Source of the DNA: an uncultured Eubacteriales bacterium
GTDB taxonomy: Bacteria; Bacillota; Clostridia; Christensenellales; Aristaeellaceae
Direction: 5' to 3'
Assembly (NCBI GenBank): GCA_902790015.1
Contig: CADAQF010000018.1
Span: 1 to 43,057 of the forward strand
Length of the DNA stretch: 43,057 nucleotides
Position numbers and translations under genes: made by a program. The notes under the pieces were generated by a model that worked only from the letters and a program-made list of their open reading frames with translations, searched no databases and was not told where the DNA came from. Of the stretch, positions 31,370 to 38,997 are shown piece after piece. Every line of letters begins with the position of its first letter. Position 1 is the stretch's first letter.

Positions 31370-32533
31370 TTACAGCGCGTGTTCCGGCGTCACGCTGCTT
31401 TCAGCGGCGGGGGCCACAGGGCCACAATACCAGCCGAGGATACAGTCCCTGCGGACGTAGTGGCGGCCGGCAACGGTGCGGATGAGGCTCAGCTCGTCCC
31501 CGGCGCGCACGGGCAGGAGATAATCCGTGATGTCCGTGTTGAGCTGGCCGGGGTGCTCAAAATCGAGCGCGGATACCGGGACGCGCACCTTTTTCCCGTG
31601 CCAGGAGACGAGCGCGAAATCGGGATCGTCCCGGGAAAGAACGGTCACCTGCCGGTCGTGGAACTTGATGTAGGTATGATCCGAAGAGGGCCGCTGGTCC
31701 TGAAGGGCGGTGACGCGGGGCAGGTCGTCCTCCCAGACGAAGGAAAAATCCCCGCTTCCCGGGAAGGGCTGGATCACGCAGTTGAGCTGGCCGCTTTTTT
31801 TGACGCCGCAGCCGCCGTCCAGGCAGAGAATATGCCGTTCCCGGCACAGCAGCGGGGACATATCCATCAGGTCGTCCCGGTACAGTACGGCCGGCCAGTG
31901 GCCCACGGTCACGTATTTGGGAAAGGAGAGGCCACTGCTCAGAAAGTCGTCCAGTTTGAGCACGGCGTGACAGTCCTTCCCCGCGAGCTCATGAAGGCGC
32001 AGGTGCGGCACGCCTCCGTGCACGAAGGTCATATCCGGTGTATCCAGGATGGTGGGAAGCCACTCAAGAAAATGAAGCTCCGGGGCAAAGTGCGCGCGGA
32101 TCAGGCGGACGGTCTCGGCCTCGTCCATATCGGCCGTGAAGGGAACGCCCATTTCCCGGCACATTTCCATCAGCAGGCAGCCGCCCCACCAGTTTTTCAT
32201 CAGCGGCGCGTAGCTGAACAGGGTGTGGCGCTTTTCCGCGTCGTCGGTCAGCAGCTTGCCCAGGGTGAACACGTCCATGTTGCCCATCAGCGTATACACG
32301 CGGTGGGTACGGGACAGATCCATCAGCGTGCGGACGACGGCCAGGCTTTCCGTGCCCTTTTCCAGCAGGTCGCCCACGACCACCAGGGTGTCCTTTGGCC
32401 CGAAGGCGGCCCGCCTGAGCAGCTTTTTAAAGGCCGTGGCGTGACCGTGGATGTCAGATATCATCAGCACGCGCTGTCCCGCGGGAAATTCGGTCTGCAC
32501 AAGCCGGGTTTCCAGATAGGGCGGCAGGCTCAT
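31370..32533 (-). CDS. PPP-family metallophosphatase
   Basis: This 387-residue calcineurin-like phosphoesterase has the PPP order of motifs: ISDIHGH (D27, H29), GDLLEKG (54-60), GNMD (84-87, in place of GNHE) and a later VHGGVP. An extra C-terminal beta region of about 130 residues follows the catalytic core. A protein or nucleotide phosphatase is possible. Its ATG overlaps the purA stop as ATGA (32533-32530), so it is translated from the purA mRNA by coupling. That link is suggestive of a nucleotide-related role, but this is only inference. Ends 93 nt before the FprA gene start, with no clear terminator seen. Confidence 0.82.
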   Translation of the reverse strand: MSLPPYLETRLVQTEFPAGQRVLMISDIHGHATAFKKLLRRAAFGPKDTLVVVGDLLEKGTESLAVVRTLMDLSRTHRVYTLMGNMDVFTLGKLLTDDAEKRHTLFSYAPLMKNWWGGCLLMEMCREMGVPFTADMDEAETVRLIRAHFAPELHFLEWLPTILDTPDMTFVHGGVPHLRLHELAGKDCHAVLKLDDFLSSGLSFPKYVTVGHWPAVLYRDDLMDMSPLLCRERHILCLDGGCGVKKSGQLNCVIQPFPGSGDFSFVWEDDLPRVTALQDQRPSSDHTYIKFHDRQVTVLSRDDPDFALVSWHGKKVRVPVSALDFEHPGQLNTDITDYLLPVRAGDELSLIRTVAGRHYVRRDCILGWYCGPVAPAAESSVTPEHAL

Positions 32534-33804
32534 TTTTCAATCATCTCAGTGCGTTTGGGGCCGTTGGACAGATAGCGGATGGGCGTTTCGATTTCCTTTT
32601 CGAGGAATTCGACGTATTTGCGGCAGTTTTCGGGCAGGTCGGCGAAGCGGCGGATGCCGCGGATATCCGTTTTCCAGCCGGGCAGGGTCGTGTAGATGGG
32701 CTTCGCTTTTTCAAGCACGGGGGTCACCGGGAAGTCCCGCGTGACGCCGTTTTCGGTCTCGTACCCGACGCAGACCCGGATTTCGTCCAGATAGGACAGC
32801 ACGTCCAGGTTGGTCAGCGCCGCGTCCGTGGCGCCCTGCAGCATGCAGCCGTAGCGGGTGGCCACGGCGTCGAACCAGCCCACCCGGCGGGGGCGGCCGG
32901 TCTTGGCGCCGTATTCGCCGGCGTCTCCGCCGCGGCGGCGCAGCTCCTCGGCCTCGTCGCCGAACATTTCGGTGACGAAGGGGCCGGCGCCCACGCAGGA
33001 GGAATAGGCCTTGGTGACGGCAATGATCTCCTCCACCGCGCGGGGCGGTATGCCGGCGCCCACGGCGCCGTAGCCGGCCAGGGGGGAGGAAGAGGTCGTG
33101 AAGGGGAAAATGCCGTTGTCCGGGTCGCGCAGGGTGCCCAGCTGGCCCTCGAGCAGGACCTTTTTGCCCGCCTTCAGGGCCTTGTTCAGGTACTGGGCGA
33201 CGTCCGTCACCATGGGGGCGATCTTCTGACCCAAAGCGTAATATTTTTCGGTCAGGGCGTCCGGGTCGAGCTCGGGCTGGTGATACAGCTCCCGCAGGGT
33301 GGTGTTTTTGAGGGACGCCACGTTCTGAAAGCGCCTGCGCAGGAGGTCTTTGTCGAACAGCTGGCAGACCTGCATGCCGATCTTGGCGTATTTGTCGGAA
33401 TAAAAAGGCGCGATGCCGGATTTGGTGGAGCCGAAGCTGCCCTTGCCCAGACGGGCTTCCTCATAGCAGTCCAGGGCGACGTGATAATCCATAAGCACCT
33501 GGGCGCGGTCCGAAATAAGCAGCTGCGGCCGGCGGCCGGTGCGGGTCTCGACCTCGTTAAGTTCCTTTAAAAGGGCCTCGATGTCCAGCGCGACGCCCAT
33601 GCCGATGATGTTGACGATCTGCGGGTGCAGCACGCCCGAGGGCAGCAGGTGCAGGGCAAATTTGCCCTCGTCGGTGATGATGGTGTGGCCCGCGTTGGCC
33701 CCGCCCTGGAAGCGGACGACGATATCGCTCTGTCCGGCCAGGAGATCGGTGATTTTGCCCTTGCCTTCGTCGCCCCAGTTGGCGCCGACAATCGCTCGTA
33801 CCAT
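32530..33804 (-). CDS. purA: Adenylosuccinate synthetase
   Basis: The 424-residue enzyme joins IMP and aspartate with GTP to adenylosuccinate, the first committed step to AMP. Visible: N-terminal GTP loop GANWGDEGKGK (7-17), FQGGANAGHT for IMP/Mg binding, GTTSSSP-type loop as TTSSSPLAGYGAVGAGIP, and the C-terminal LPGWKTDI and base-site YLSNGPKR. Length is normal. ATG at 33804 has AGAAGG shortly upstream. The gene overlaps the phosphatase gene by 4 nt. The upstream neighbour on the strand is dapL, 127 nt away, separated by a palindrome at 33913. Confidence 0.97.
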   Translation of the reverse strand: MVRAIVGANWGDEGKGKITDLLAGQSDIVVRFQGGANAGHTIITDEGKFALHLLPSGVLHPQIVNIIGMGVALDIEALLKELNEVETRTGRRPQLLISDRAQVLMDYHVALDCYEEARLGKGSFGSTKSGIAPFYSDKYAKIGMQVCQLFDKDLLRRRFQNVASLKNTTLRELYHQPELDPDALTEKYYALGQKIAPMVTDVAQYLNKALKAGKKVLLEGQLGTLRDPDNGIFPFTTSSSPLAGYGAVGAGIPPRAVEEIIAVTKAYSSCVGAGPFVTEMFGDEAEELRRRGGDAGEYGAKTGRPRRVGWFDAVATRYGCMLQGATDAALTNLDVLSYLDEIRVCVGYETENGVTRDFPVTPVLEKAKPIYTTLPGWKTDIRGIRRFADLPENCRKYVEFLEKEIETPIRYLSNGPKRTEMIEK

Positions 33805-33912
33805 AATGCCTTCTTTCTGCGCCGGTCAGGCCGGTTATCCGGCGCGGCGCGGAGGATGTGGGAGTTGAGGGAAAGCTGTCCGACCAGATAGGTGAAGCGG
33901 CGGGGAAGCCCT

Positions 33913-33926
33913 CACCCGGCCGGGTG
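33913..33926. other. 14-bp GC palindrome after dapL
   Basis: CACCCGGCCGGGTG is a perfect palindrome six nt beyond the dapL stop. No T-run follows, so it may be a weak terminator or a protein-binding site ahead of purA. Confidence 0.35.
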
Positions 33927-33931
33927 TTTCA

Positions 33932-35152
33932 TCAAAAAGCCCGGACGATCCGGTCCACGGCGGCCTGCGTATTTTCGGGGGTGTTGAAGGCGGTCAGACG
34001 GAGGTAGCCTTCGCCGGCGGCGCCAAAGCCGGCGCCGGGGGTGCCGACCACCTGCGCGCGGGACAGCAGGGCGTCAAAGAATTCCCATGAGCCCATCTGA
34101 CCGGGGGTCTTGAGCCAGATATAGGGGGAATTGACGCCGCCGAAAACGGTGAAGCCCGCCTTTTCGAGGCCCTCGCGGATGACCCGGGCGTTGGAAAGAT
34201 AGCCGTCCACCAGGGCGCGCACCTCGCGCGCGCCTGTGTCGTCCAGCGCGGCGGCGGCGGCCACCTGCACAGGGTAGGACACGCCGTTGTTCTTGCTTTC
34301 CCCCCGGCGGCGCCACAGGGCGCCTATGGACACGGGGCGGTCCCCGTCCAGCCCGGTCAGCTCCTCGGGGATAACGGTGTAGGCGCAGCGGACGCCGGTG
34401 AAGCCTGCGTTCTTGGAAAACGAGCAGCATTCGACCGCGCAGGTGCGGGCGCCCTCGATCTCAAAGATGCTGTGGGGGACGTTTTTATCGGTGATATAGG
34501 CCTTGTACGCCGCGTCAAAGACGATCAGCGCGCCGTGCGCGTTCGCCCAGCGGACGATGGGGGCAAGCTGTTCGTACGTAAGCGCCGTGCCGGTGGGGTT
34601 ATTGGGGCTGCACAGGTACAAAACGTCCACCGGCTCGTCCGGAAGCTTCGGCGCAAACCCGGTTTCCGGCGTGCAGGGCAGGGTGATCAGACGGGGGTAG
34701 ACGCCGTTTTCCTGAAAGCCCAGGCGGCCCGCCATGGCGTTTGAATCCACGTAGACGGGATAGACCGGGTCAGTCACGGCGATGCGGGTATCCGGGGAAA
34801 AGAGCTCCTGGATGTTGCCGGTATCGCTCTTGGCGCCGTCGGACACGAAGATCTCCCGCCGGGTGAGCTTCACGCCCAGAGGCGCGTATTCCTTTTCGAT
34901 GATGGCGTCCAGCAGGAAGTCGTACCCTTCGTAGGGAGGATAGCCGCGGAAGCCTTCCGGTGTGCCCATGTCCAGGGCGGCTTTGGAAAAGGCCTGCGCC
35001 ACGTGGGGGGACAGTGGACGGGTCACGTCGCCGATGCCGAGACGGAGGATATCCTGCCCGGGATGGGCGGCGGTGTATTCAGCCACCCGGCGGGCGATAT
35101 CGGCGAAAAGATAGGCCTTGTTCATCCGTGCGATGTAAGCGTTGATCTTCAT
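33932..35152 (-). CDS. dapL: LL-diaminopimelate aminotransferase
   Basis: The 406-residue PLP enzyme converts tetrahydrodipicolinate directly to LL-diaminopimelate, bypassing the acyl-blocked steps. Fold type I motifs: LRLGIGDVTRPL near the N-terminus, GYPPYEGYDFLLDAI, YLCSPNNPTGTALT, FDAAYKAYI and the PLP lysine K247 in SFSKNAGFTGVR. The family-specific YPVYVDSN is present. Start: ATG at 35152 (MKINAYIARM) with AAAAGGAGAG upstream; the frame is open to 35197 through the dapF end without a site. Follows dapF by 22 nt, so the two form one operon making meso-diaminopimelate. Confidence 0.96.
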   Translation of the reverse strand: MKINAYIARMNKAYLFADIARRVAEYTAAHPGQDILRLGIGDVTRPLSPHVAQAFSKAALDMGTPEGFRGYPPYEGYDFLLDAIIEKEYAPLGVKLTRREIFVSDGAKSDTGNIQELFSPDTRIAVTDPVYPVYVDSNAMAGRLGFQENGVYPRLITLPCTPETGFAPKLPDEPVDVLYLCSPNNPTGTALTYEQLAPIVRWANAHGALIVFDAAYKAYITDKNVPHSIFEIEGARTCAVECCSFSKNAGFTGVRCAYTVIPEELTGLDGDRPVSIGALWRRRGESKNNGVSYPVQVAAAAALDDTGAREVRALVDGYLSNARVIREGLEKAGFTVFGGVNSPYIWLKTPGQMGSWEFFDALLSRAQVVGTPGAGFGAAGEGYLRLTAFNTPENTQAAVDRIVRAF

Positions 35153-35174
35153 AAGCGCTCTCCTTTTGCCGGTA

Positions 35175-36011
35175 TCAGTCGTGGTTCCAGACGCCATCGT
35201 ACACGAATTCGGCGCTTCCGGACATATAAACGTGATTGTCAGCGGCGTTCCACTGCAGGTTCAGGTTGCCGCCGGGCAGCTTCATCTGCACCGAACGGTC
35301 GCAGGTGCCGGTCAGTACGCCGGCCACCAGGGAGGCGCAGGCGCCGGTGCCGCAGGCCAGGGTCTCCCCCGCGCCGCGCTCCCATACGCGCATCTGCAGC
35401 ACGTCCCGCTTGATGGCGCGGACGAATTCGACGTTTGTGCGCCGGGGGAAAAGCGGATGATGCTCGATCATGGGGCCGAGCACCGGCAGGTCGATGACCT
35501 CCGGGTCGCGCACGAATATCACGGCGTGCGGGTTGCCCATGTTGACGCAGGTCACGAACAGCGTCTGTCCCATCATCTGAAGGCGGTGCTTCAAAACCAT
35601 TTCTCCGGGAAGGTCCACCGGGATCAGCCGGGGGGAAAGCTCGGGCGAGCCCATGTCCACCCGGACGTTTACGACGGTGTCATCGTCCACCGTCAGCCAC
35701 AGCTGGCGGATGCCGCCCTTGGTCAGAAGGGACAGCTCCAGCTTGTCCGTCATGCCGCGTTCGTACATGTAGCGGCCGATGCATCGCACGGCGTTGCCGC
35801 ACATTTCGGACTCGCTGCCGTCCGCATTGTAGATGCGCATGGAGGCGTCGGCCCCGTCCGCCTCCTGCAGCAGCACCAGGCCGTCGGCGCCCACGCCGTA
35901 GTGCGGGCGGCACATCTGGATGGCCAGGCGGGAGGGATCGCTGACATCCTCCTCAAAACAGTTGACGAGAATAAAGTCGTTGCCGATGCCCTGCATTTTG
36001 GTAAAGCGCAT
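35175..36011 (-). CDS. dapF: Diaminopimelate epimerase
   Basis: The 278-residue cofactor-free epimerase converts LL- to meso-diaminopimelate for lysine and peptidoglycan. The two catalytic cysteines are visible: C71 in NADGSESEMCGNAVRC and C220 in LACGTGACAS. The N-terminus MRFTKMQGIGNDF is characteristic. ATG at 36011 has TTGGAGGAA upstream. It stands between argS (84-nt gap upstream) and dapL. Confidence 0.97.
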   Translation of the reverse strand: MRFTKMQGIGNDFILVNCFEEDVSDPSRLAIQMCRPHYGVGADGLVLLQEADGADASMRIYNADGSESEMCGNAVRCIGRYMYERGMTDKLELSLLTKGGIRQLWLTVDDDTVVNVRVDMGSPELSPRLIPVDLPGEMVLKHRLQMMGQTLFVTCVNMGNPHAVIFVRDPEVIDLPVLGPMIEHHPLFPRRTNVEFVRAIKRDVLQMRVWERGAGETLACGTGACASLVAGVLTGTCDRSVQMKLPGGNLNLQWNAADNHVYMSGSAEFVYDGVWNHD

Positions 36012-36095
36012 GATATTCCTCCAAGTCGATTCAGGGGCAGACTCGCGCGGGGATGCGTAAGCGCGGACGGGAAAAGCCCGGCCAGAGAAACGGTA

Positions 36096-37817
36096 TTACA
36101 TCCTCTCGGGCGCTTCCACGCCGATCAGGGTGAGGCCGGTCCGGATGACGTTTTTGACAGCCCGGGTCAAAAGCAGGCGGGCCAGTGTGCCGGCGGGGTC
36201 GCTTTCCTCCAGCACCCGGTGCTCGTAGTAGAACTTGTTGTAGGCCTTGGCCAGGTCGGTCACGGCGCGGGTGATGAAGGAGGGCTCGTATTTGTCGGCC
36301 GCGTCGCGCACGGTCTCGGGGAAGCGGGACAAAAGCAAAAGCAGCTGCTGGCATTCGTCGTTGTCCAGCGCGGCGTAATCAGGGGCGATGGAGGTCAGGT
36401 CCGGCGCCTTGCGAAGCACCGAGCAGCACCGGGCGTGGGTATACTGGACGTACGGGCCGGTCTCCCCGTCGAAATTGAGGGCGCGGTCCCACCTGAAATC
36501 GATGTCCTTGATGCGGCCGTTCTGCAAAGTGGAATAGACCACCGCGCCCACGCCCACCTGCCGGGCGATCTCTTCCTTGTTTTCAAGGTTCGGAGATTTT
36601 TCGGTGATGATGTCCAGCGCCTTTTCCTGCGCGCGCTGCAAAAGCTCGTCCAGATAGATCATCACGCCCTTGCGGGTGGAAAGCGCCTGCCCTTCGTAGG
36701 ACACCATGCCGAAGGCCACGTGCTTCATCTGCGTTTTCGCCCAGTCGTAGCCCATCAGCTCCAGCACCTTGAACAGCTGGCGGAAATGCAGGTCCTGCTG
36801 GTAGGCCACCACGTACAGGCACTGGTCAAAATCGTAGGTGTTCTTGCGGTACAGGGCGGCGGCCAGGTCCCGCGTGTGGTAGAGCGTCGCGCCGTCGCTT
36901 TTTAAAATCAGGCAGGGCGGCATGCCGTATTCCTCCAGGTCCACCACCTTGGCGCCGTCGGAATCAATGAGCAGGCCCTTCTGTTCGAGTTCTTCGACCA
37001 CCTGGCCGGTCTTGTCGGCGTAAAAGCTCTCGCCGGCGTAGCTGTCAAATTTGACGCCCAGGATGTCGTAGACGCGCATGGCGTCCTTGAGCGTCACGTC
37101 CTTGAACCAGCGGAAGATGGACAGGGCTTCTTCGTCTCCCTGTTCGATCTTCTTGAACCAGGCGCGGCCTTCCTCCTCCAGGGCGGGATCTTTTTCCGCT
37201 TCCTGGTTGAAGCGGACGTAGAGCTTTGTCATCTCCTCCACGCCGCCCTTTTCGATCGTTTCCCTGTCGCCCCAGTGCTTATAGCCGGCGATCATCTTGC
37301 CGAACTGGGTGCCCCAGTCCCCCAGGTGGTTGATGGACACGGTCTTATAACCCAGGAAATCGAATATCTTTTTAAGGCTGTTGCCCAGCACGGTGGTGGA
37401 CAAGTGGCCTATATGGAAGCGCTTGGCGATGTTGATGGAGGAATAGTCCAGGCAGACGGTTTTGCCCGCGCCCTCCTGACCGGCGCCCCACCGGGCGCCT
37501 GCTTCAAGCACGGCGTCCAGGGTGCTTTTGGCGAAATTGCCCCGGTTAAGGAAAAAATTGAGGTAGCCGCCCGCGCATTCGGCCCGCGCCAGATGGGGCG
37601 CGTCAAAGGCCGCCTGCAGGGCCTGGGCGATGGCCGGCGGGGCCTGGCGCAGGCTGCGGGACAGCTTGAAGCAGGGAAAGGCGTAATCGCCCAGCTTTTT
37701 TTCGGGCGGTATTTCCAGCAGACCGCTCAGATCCTCCGGCAGGCCCTGTGCGGCCGGATATACCCTTTCGATGGTCTGCCTGAGTGACAGCGCAACTTCC
37801 TGCTTGAGATCCTTCAC
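36096..37817 (-). CDS. argS: Arginyl-tRNA synthetase
   Basis: This 573-residue class I synthetase charges tRNA-Arg. Visible: the N-terminal Add1 domain (about 1-95), HIGH motif FHIGH (134-138), LGDWGTQFGKMIAGY, and a KMSK-equivalent STRKG that is normal for this branch. The C-terminal DALR anticodon-binding domain ends in the typical GVEAPERM. Start: GTG at 37817 with AAAGGGG nine bases upstream gives standard length. The open frame back to 37940 crosses the promoter and is not coding. No T-box sequence is seen in the short leader; a small TTCCAC/GTGGAA hairpin (37836-37855) lies between promoter and start. Confidence 0.96.
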   Translation of the reverse strand: MKDLKQEVALSLRQTIERVYPAAQGLPEDLSGLLEIPPEKKLGDYAFPCFKLSRSLRQAPPAIAQALQAAFDAPHLARAECAGGYLNFFLNRGNFAKSTLDAVLEAGARWGAGQEGAGKTVCLDYSSINIAKRFHIGHLSTTVLGNSLKKIFDFLGYKTVSINHLGDWGTQFGKMIAGYKHWGDRETIEKGGVEEMTKLYVRFNQEAEKDPALEEEGRAWFKKIEQGDEEALSIFRWFKDVTLKDAMRVYDILGVKFDSYAGESFYADKTGQVVEELEQKGLLIDSDGAKVVDLEEYGMPPCLILKSDGATLYHTRDLAAALYRKNTYDFDQCLYVVAYQQDLHFRQLFKVLELMGYDWAKTQMKHVAFGMVSYEGQALSTRKGVMIYLDELLQRAQEKALDIITEKSPNLENKEEIARQVGVGAVVYSTLQNGRIKDIDFRWDRALNFDGETGPYVQYTHARCCSVLRKAPDLTSIAPDYAALDNDECQQLLLLLSRFPETVRDAADKYEPSFITRAVTDLAKAYNKFYYEHRVLEESDPAGTLARLLLTRAVKNVIRTGLTLIGVEAPERM

Positions 37818-37863
37818 GGCTGGTGCCCCTTTCTTTTCCACACCTTTTAGTGGAATGAATTCA

Positions 37864-37892
37864 ATCTTACCATAAAAAAGGGGGGTATGCAA
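37864..37892 (-). promoter_or_regulatory. Promoter of argS
   Basis: Minus strand TTGCAT (37892-37887), 17-bp spacer, TAAGAT (37869-37864), 47 nt before the GTG start. Confidence 0.62.
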
Positions 37893-37996
37893 TTGCAACC
37901 CTGGCCAAATAGTGGTTTTCTTTCGCATTTTTCCGTACAATGCGAAACAGCAGGAAACAAAACGTCCGTTTTTCCGCCCCGGAACCTGCCCCGGAC

Positions 37997-38025
37997 TTTA
38001 CATTCTGCCTCTGATCCGGTATAAT
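37997..38025 (+). promoter_or_regulatory. Promoter of the DUF1858 gene
   Basis: TTTACA (37997-38002), 17-bp spacer, TATAAT (38020-38025), 32 nt before the start at 38058. Confidence 0.78.
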
Positions 38026-38057
38026 GTTGGTGAACCTGAAGAAAGGAGCGGATGAGC

Positions 38058-38276
38058 ATGGCCAAGACCATTACCAAAGATATGTCCCTGACAGAGGTGC
38101 TGTCGATCGACCGCGGCACGTCCCAGGTGTTTCTGGATTTCGGCATGACCTGCCTGGGCTGCCCGTTTTCCATGATGGAAAGCATCGAGCAGGCCAGCGC
38201 CGGCCACGGCGTGAACGCCGACGAGCTGGTGGACCAGCTGAACGCCTACCTGGCCGAAAAGGAAGCGGAAAAGTAA
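38058..38276 (+). CDS. DUF1858 / hybrid-cluster-associated redox disulfide protein
   Basis: The 72-residue protein contains the whole DUF1858 domain: ITKDMSLTEVLSIDRGTSQVF and the CxxC motif CLGCP at about residues 34-38. A helix follows (ADELVDQLNAYLAEKEAEK). The family occurs near hybrid cluster proteins and in anaerobic redox proteins; exact role unknown. Start: AAAGGAG (38042-38048) gives nine-base spacing to ATG 38058, whereas ATG 38052 would be only three bases away. Single gene with its own promoter and terminator. Confidence 0.88.
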   Translation: MAKTITKDMSLTEVLSIDRGTSQVFLDFGMTCLGCPFSMMESIEQASAGHGVNADELVDQLNAYLAEKEAEK

Positions 38277-38290
38277 TACTGTCCAGCTTC

Positions 38291-38329
38291 CGGCGGGTTC
38301 CCGAACAAAACGGGGTCCCGCCGTTTTTT
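38291..38329 (+). terminator. Terminator of the DUF1858 gene
   Basis: CGGCGGG (38291-38297) pairs with CCCGCCG (38317-38323), with an inner CCCG/CGGG pairing, then TTTTTT-A-TTT. Confidence 0.88.
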
Positions 38330-38331
38330 AT

Positions 38332-38361
38332 TTGCATATTCCAGATCGGACGAAACATAAT
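38332..38361 (+). promoter_or_regulatory. Candidate promoter of the double-glycine peptide gene
   Basis: TTGCAT (38332-38337), 18-bp spacer, CATAAT (38356-38361). Weak match and a 135-nt leader; tentative. Confidence 0.35.
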
Positions 38362-38502
38362 TTCAGAAAAATCTGTTTTTTGTGTAACGAACCGGGACCG
38401 GCCGCGTATGCATGTATGAAGGCGGGATCAACAAAACAAGCTGAAACAACAGCAAAAGAAAACGCCAAAAACAAACGAAGGAACTTTGAAAGGAGAAAAA
38501 CA

Positions 38503-38763
38503 ATGAGCGTTATGGAAATGAACAGGGAGCAGGAGAACAGGATCGCTTTCATGAATGAGAACATGGAACTGAGCGAGGAAGAACTCGAAGAAGTAGCCGG
38601 CGGCAGCTGGTGGCGCAAGGCCATCGCCTGGACCAGCAGCGCGGCAGTGGGAGCTGTGGGGGGCGCTGTGAGCAGTTTCTGCCCGGCGGCATCTCCGCTG
38701 GCTGTGAAAGCGGTCATTGGCTATAGTGTGGCTGCGGGCATCTGGAGCTGCGCGGACGACTGA
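38503..38763 (+). CDS. Double-glycine leader peptide, bacteriocin-like (peptide 3)
   Basis: This is an 86-residue peptide with an N-terminal leader (about 1-34) ending in MELSEEELEEVAGG. This is the near-canonical leader end of Nif11/double-glycine precursors cut by C39-peptidase ABC exporters. The predicted core of 52 residues starts SWWRKAIAWTSSAAV, has a glycine-zipper-like GAVGGAVSS, and two Cys (FCPAAS and WSCADD) that could form a disulfide. This resembles class II bacteriocins (inference). Start: ATG at 38503 with AAAGGAG upstream; the frame is open back to 38332 without a site. Own terminator at 38873. No immunity, maturation or export gene lies nearby. Confidence 0.78.
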   Translation: MSVMEMNREQENRIAFMNENMELSEEELEEVAGGSWWRKAIAWTSSAAVGAVGGAVSSFCPAASPLAVKAVIGYSVAAGIWSCADD

Positions 38764-38872
38764 AGAGATCAGCTGGTAAAAAAACCATCATTTCACAAGC
38801 CGGAAAGTGATGAATACAGGCCAGACCCCTTAAGGCAGACACCTCTTAAGTAAATGGAATACAGGCATTAAA

Positions 38873-38904
38873 AGGATGATTCTGACACGAGTCGTCCTTT
38901 TTTT
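38873..38904 (+). terminator. Terminator of the double-glycine peptide gene
   Basis: A 10-bp stem AGGATGATTC / GAGTCGTCCT (two G-T pairs, 6-nt loop) is followed by seven T. Confidence 0.86.
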
Positions 38905-38908
38905 ATAC

Positions 38909-38937
38909 TTGAGGCAACCGCAGGAATGTGATACAAT
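38909..38937 (+). promoter_or_regulatory. Promoter of the M16C protease gene
   Basis: TTGAGG (38909-38914), 17-bp spacer, TACAAT (38932-38937), 60 nt before the ATG. Confidence 0.65.
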
Positions 38938-38997
38938 CCCTCCTGTTAAGAACACGCCGGGGCCCATACGGCGCCGGCAGAAAAGAGAGGCATCCGT

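Noticed and set aside
37818..37996. T-box riboswitch upstream of argS
   Set aside because: The leader between the promoter and the GTG is under 50 nt and has no T-box (TGGxACCGCG) or specifier stem.
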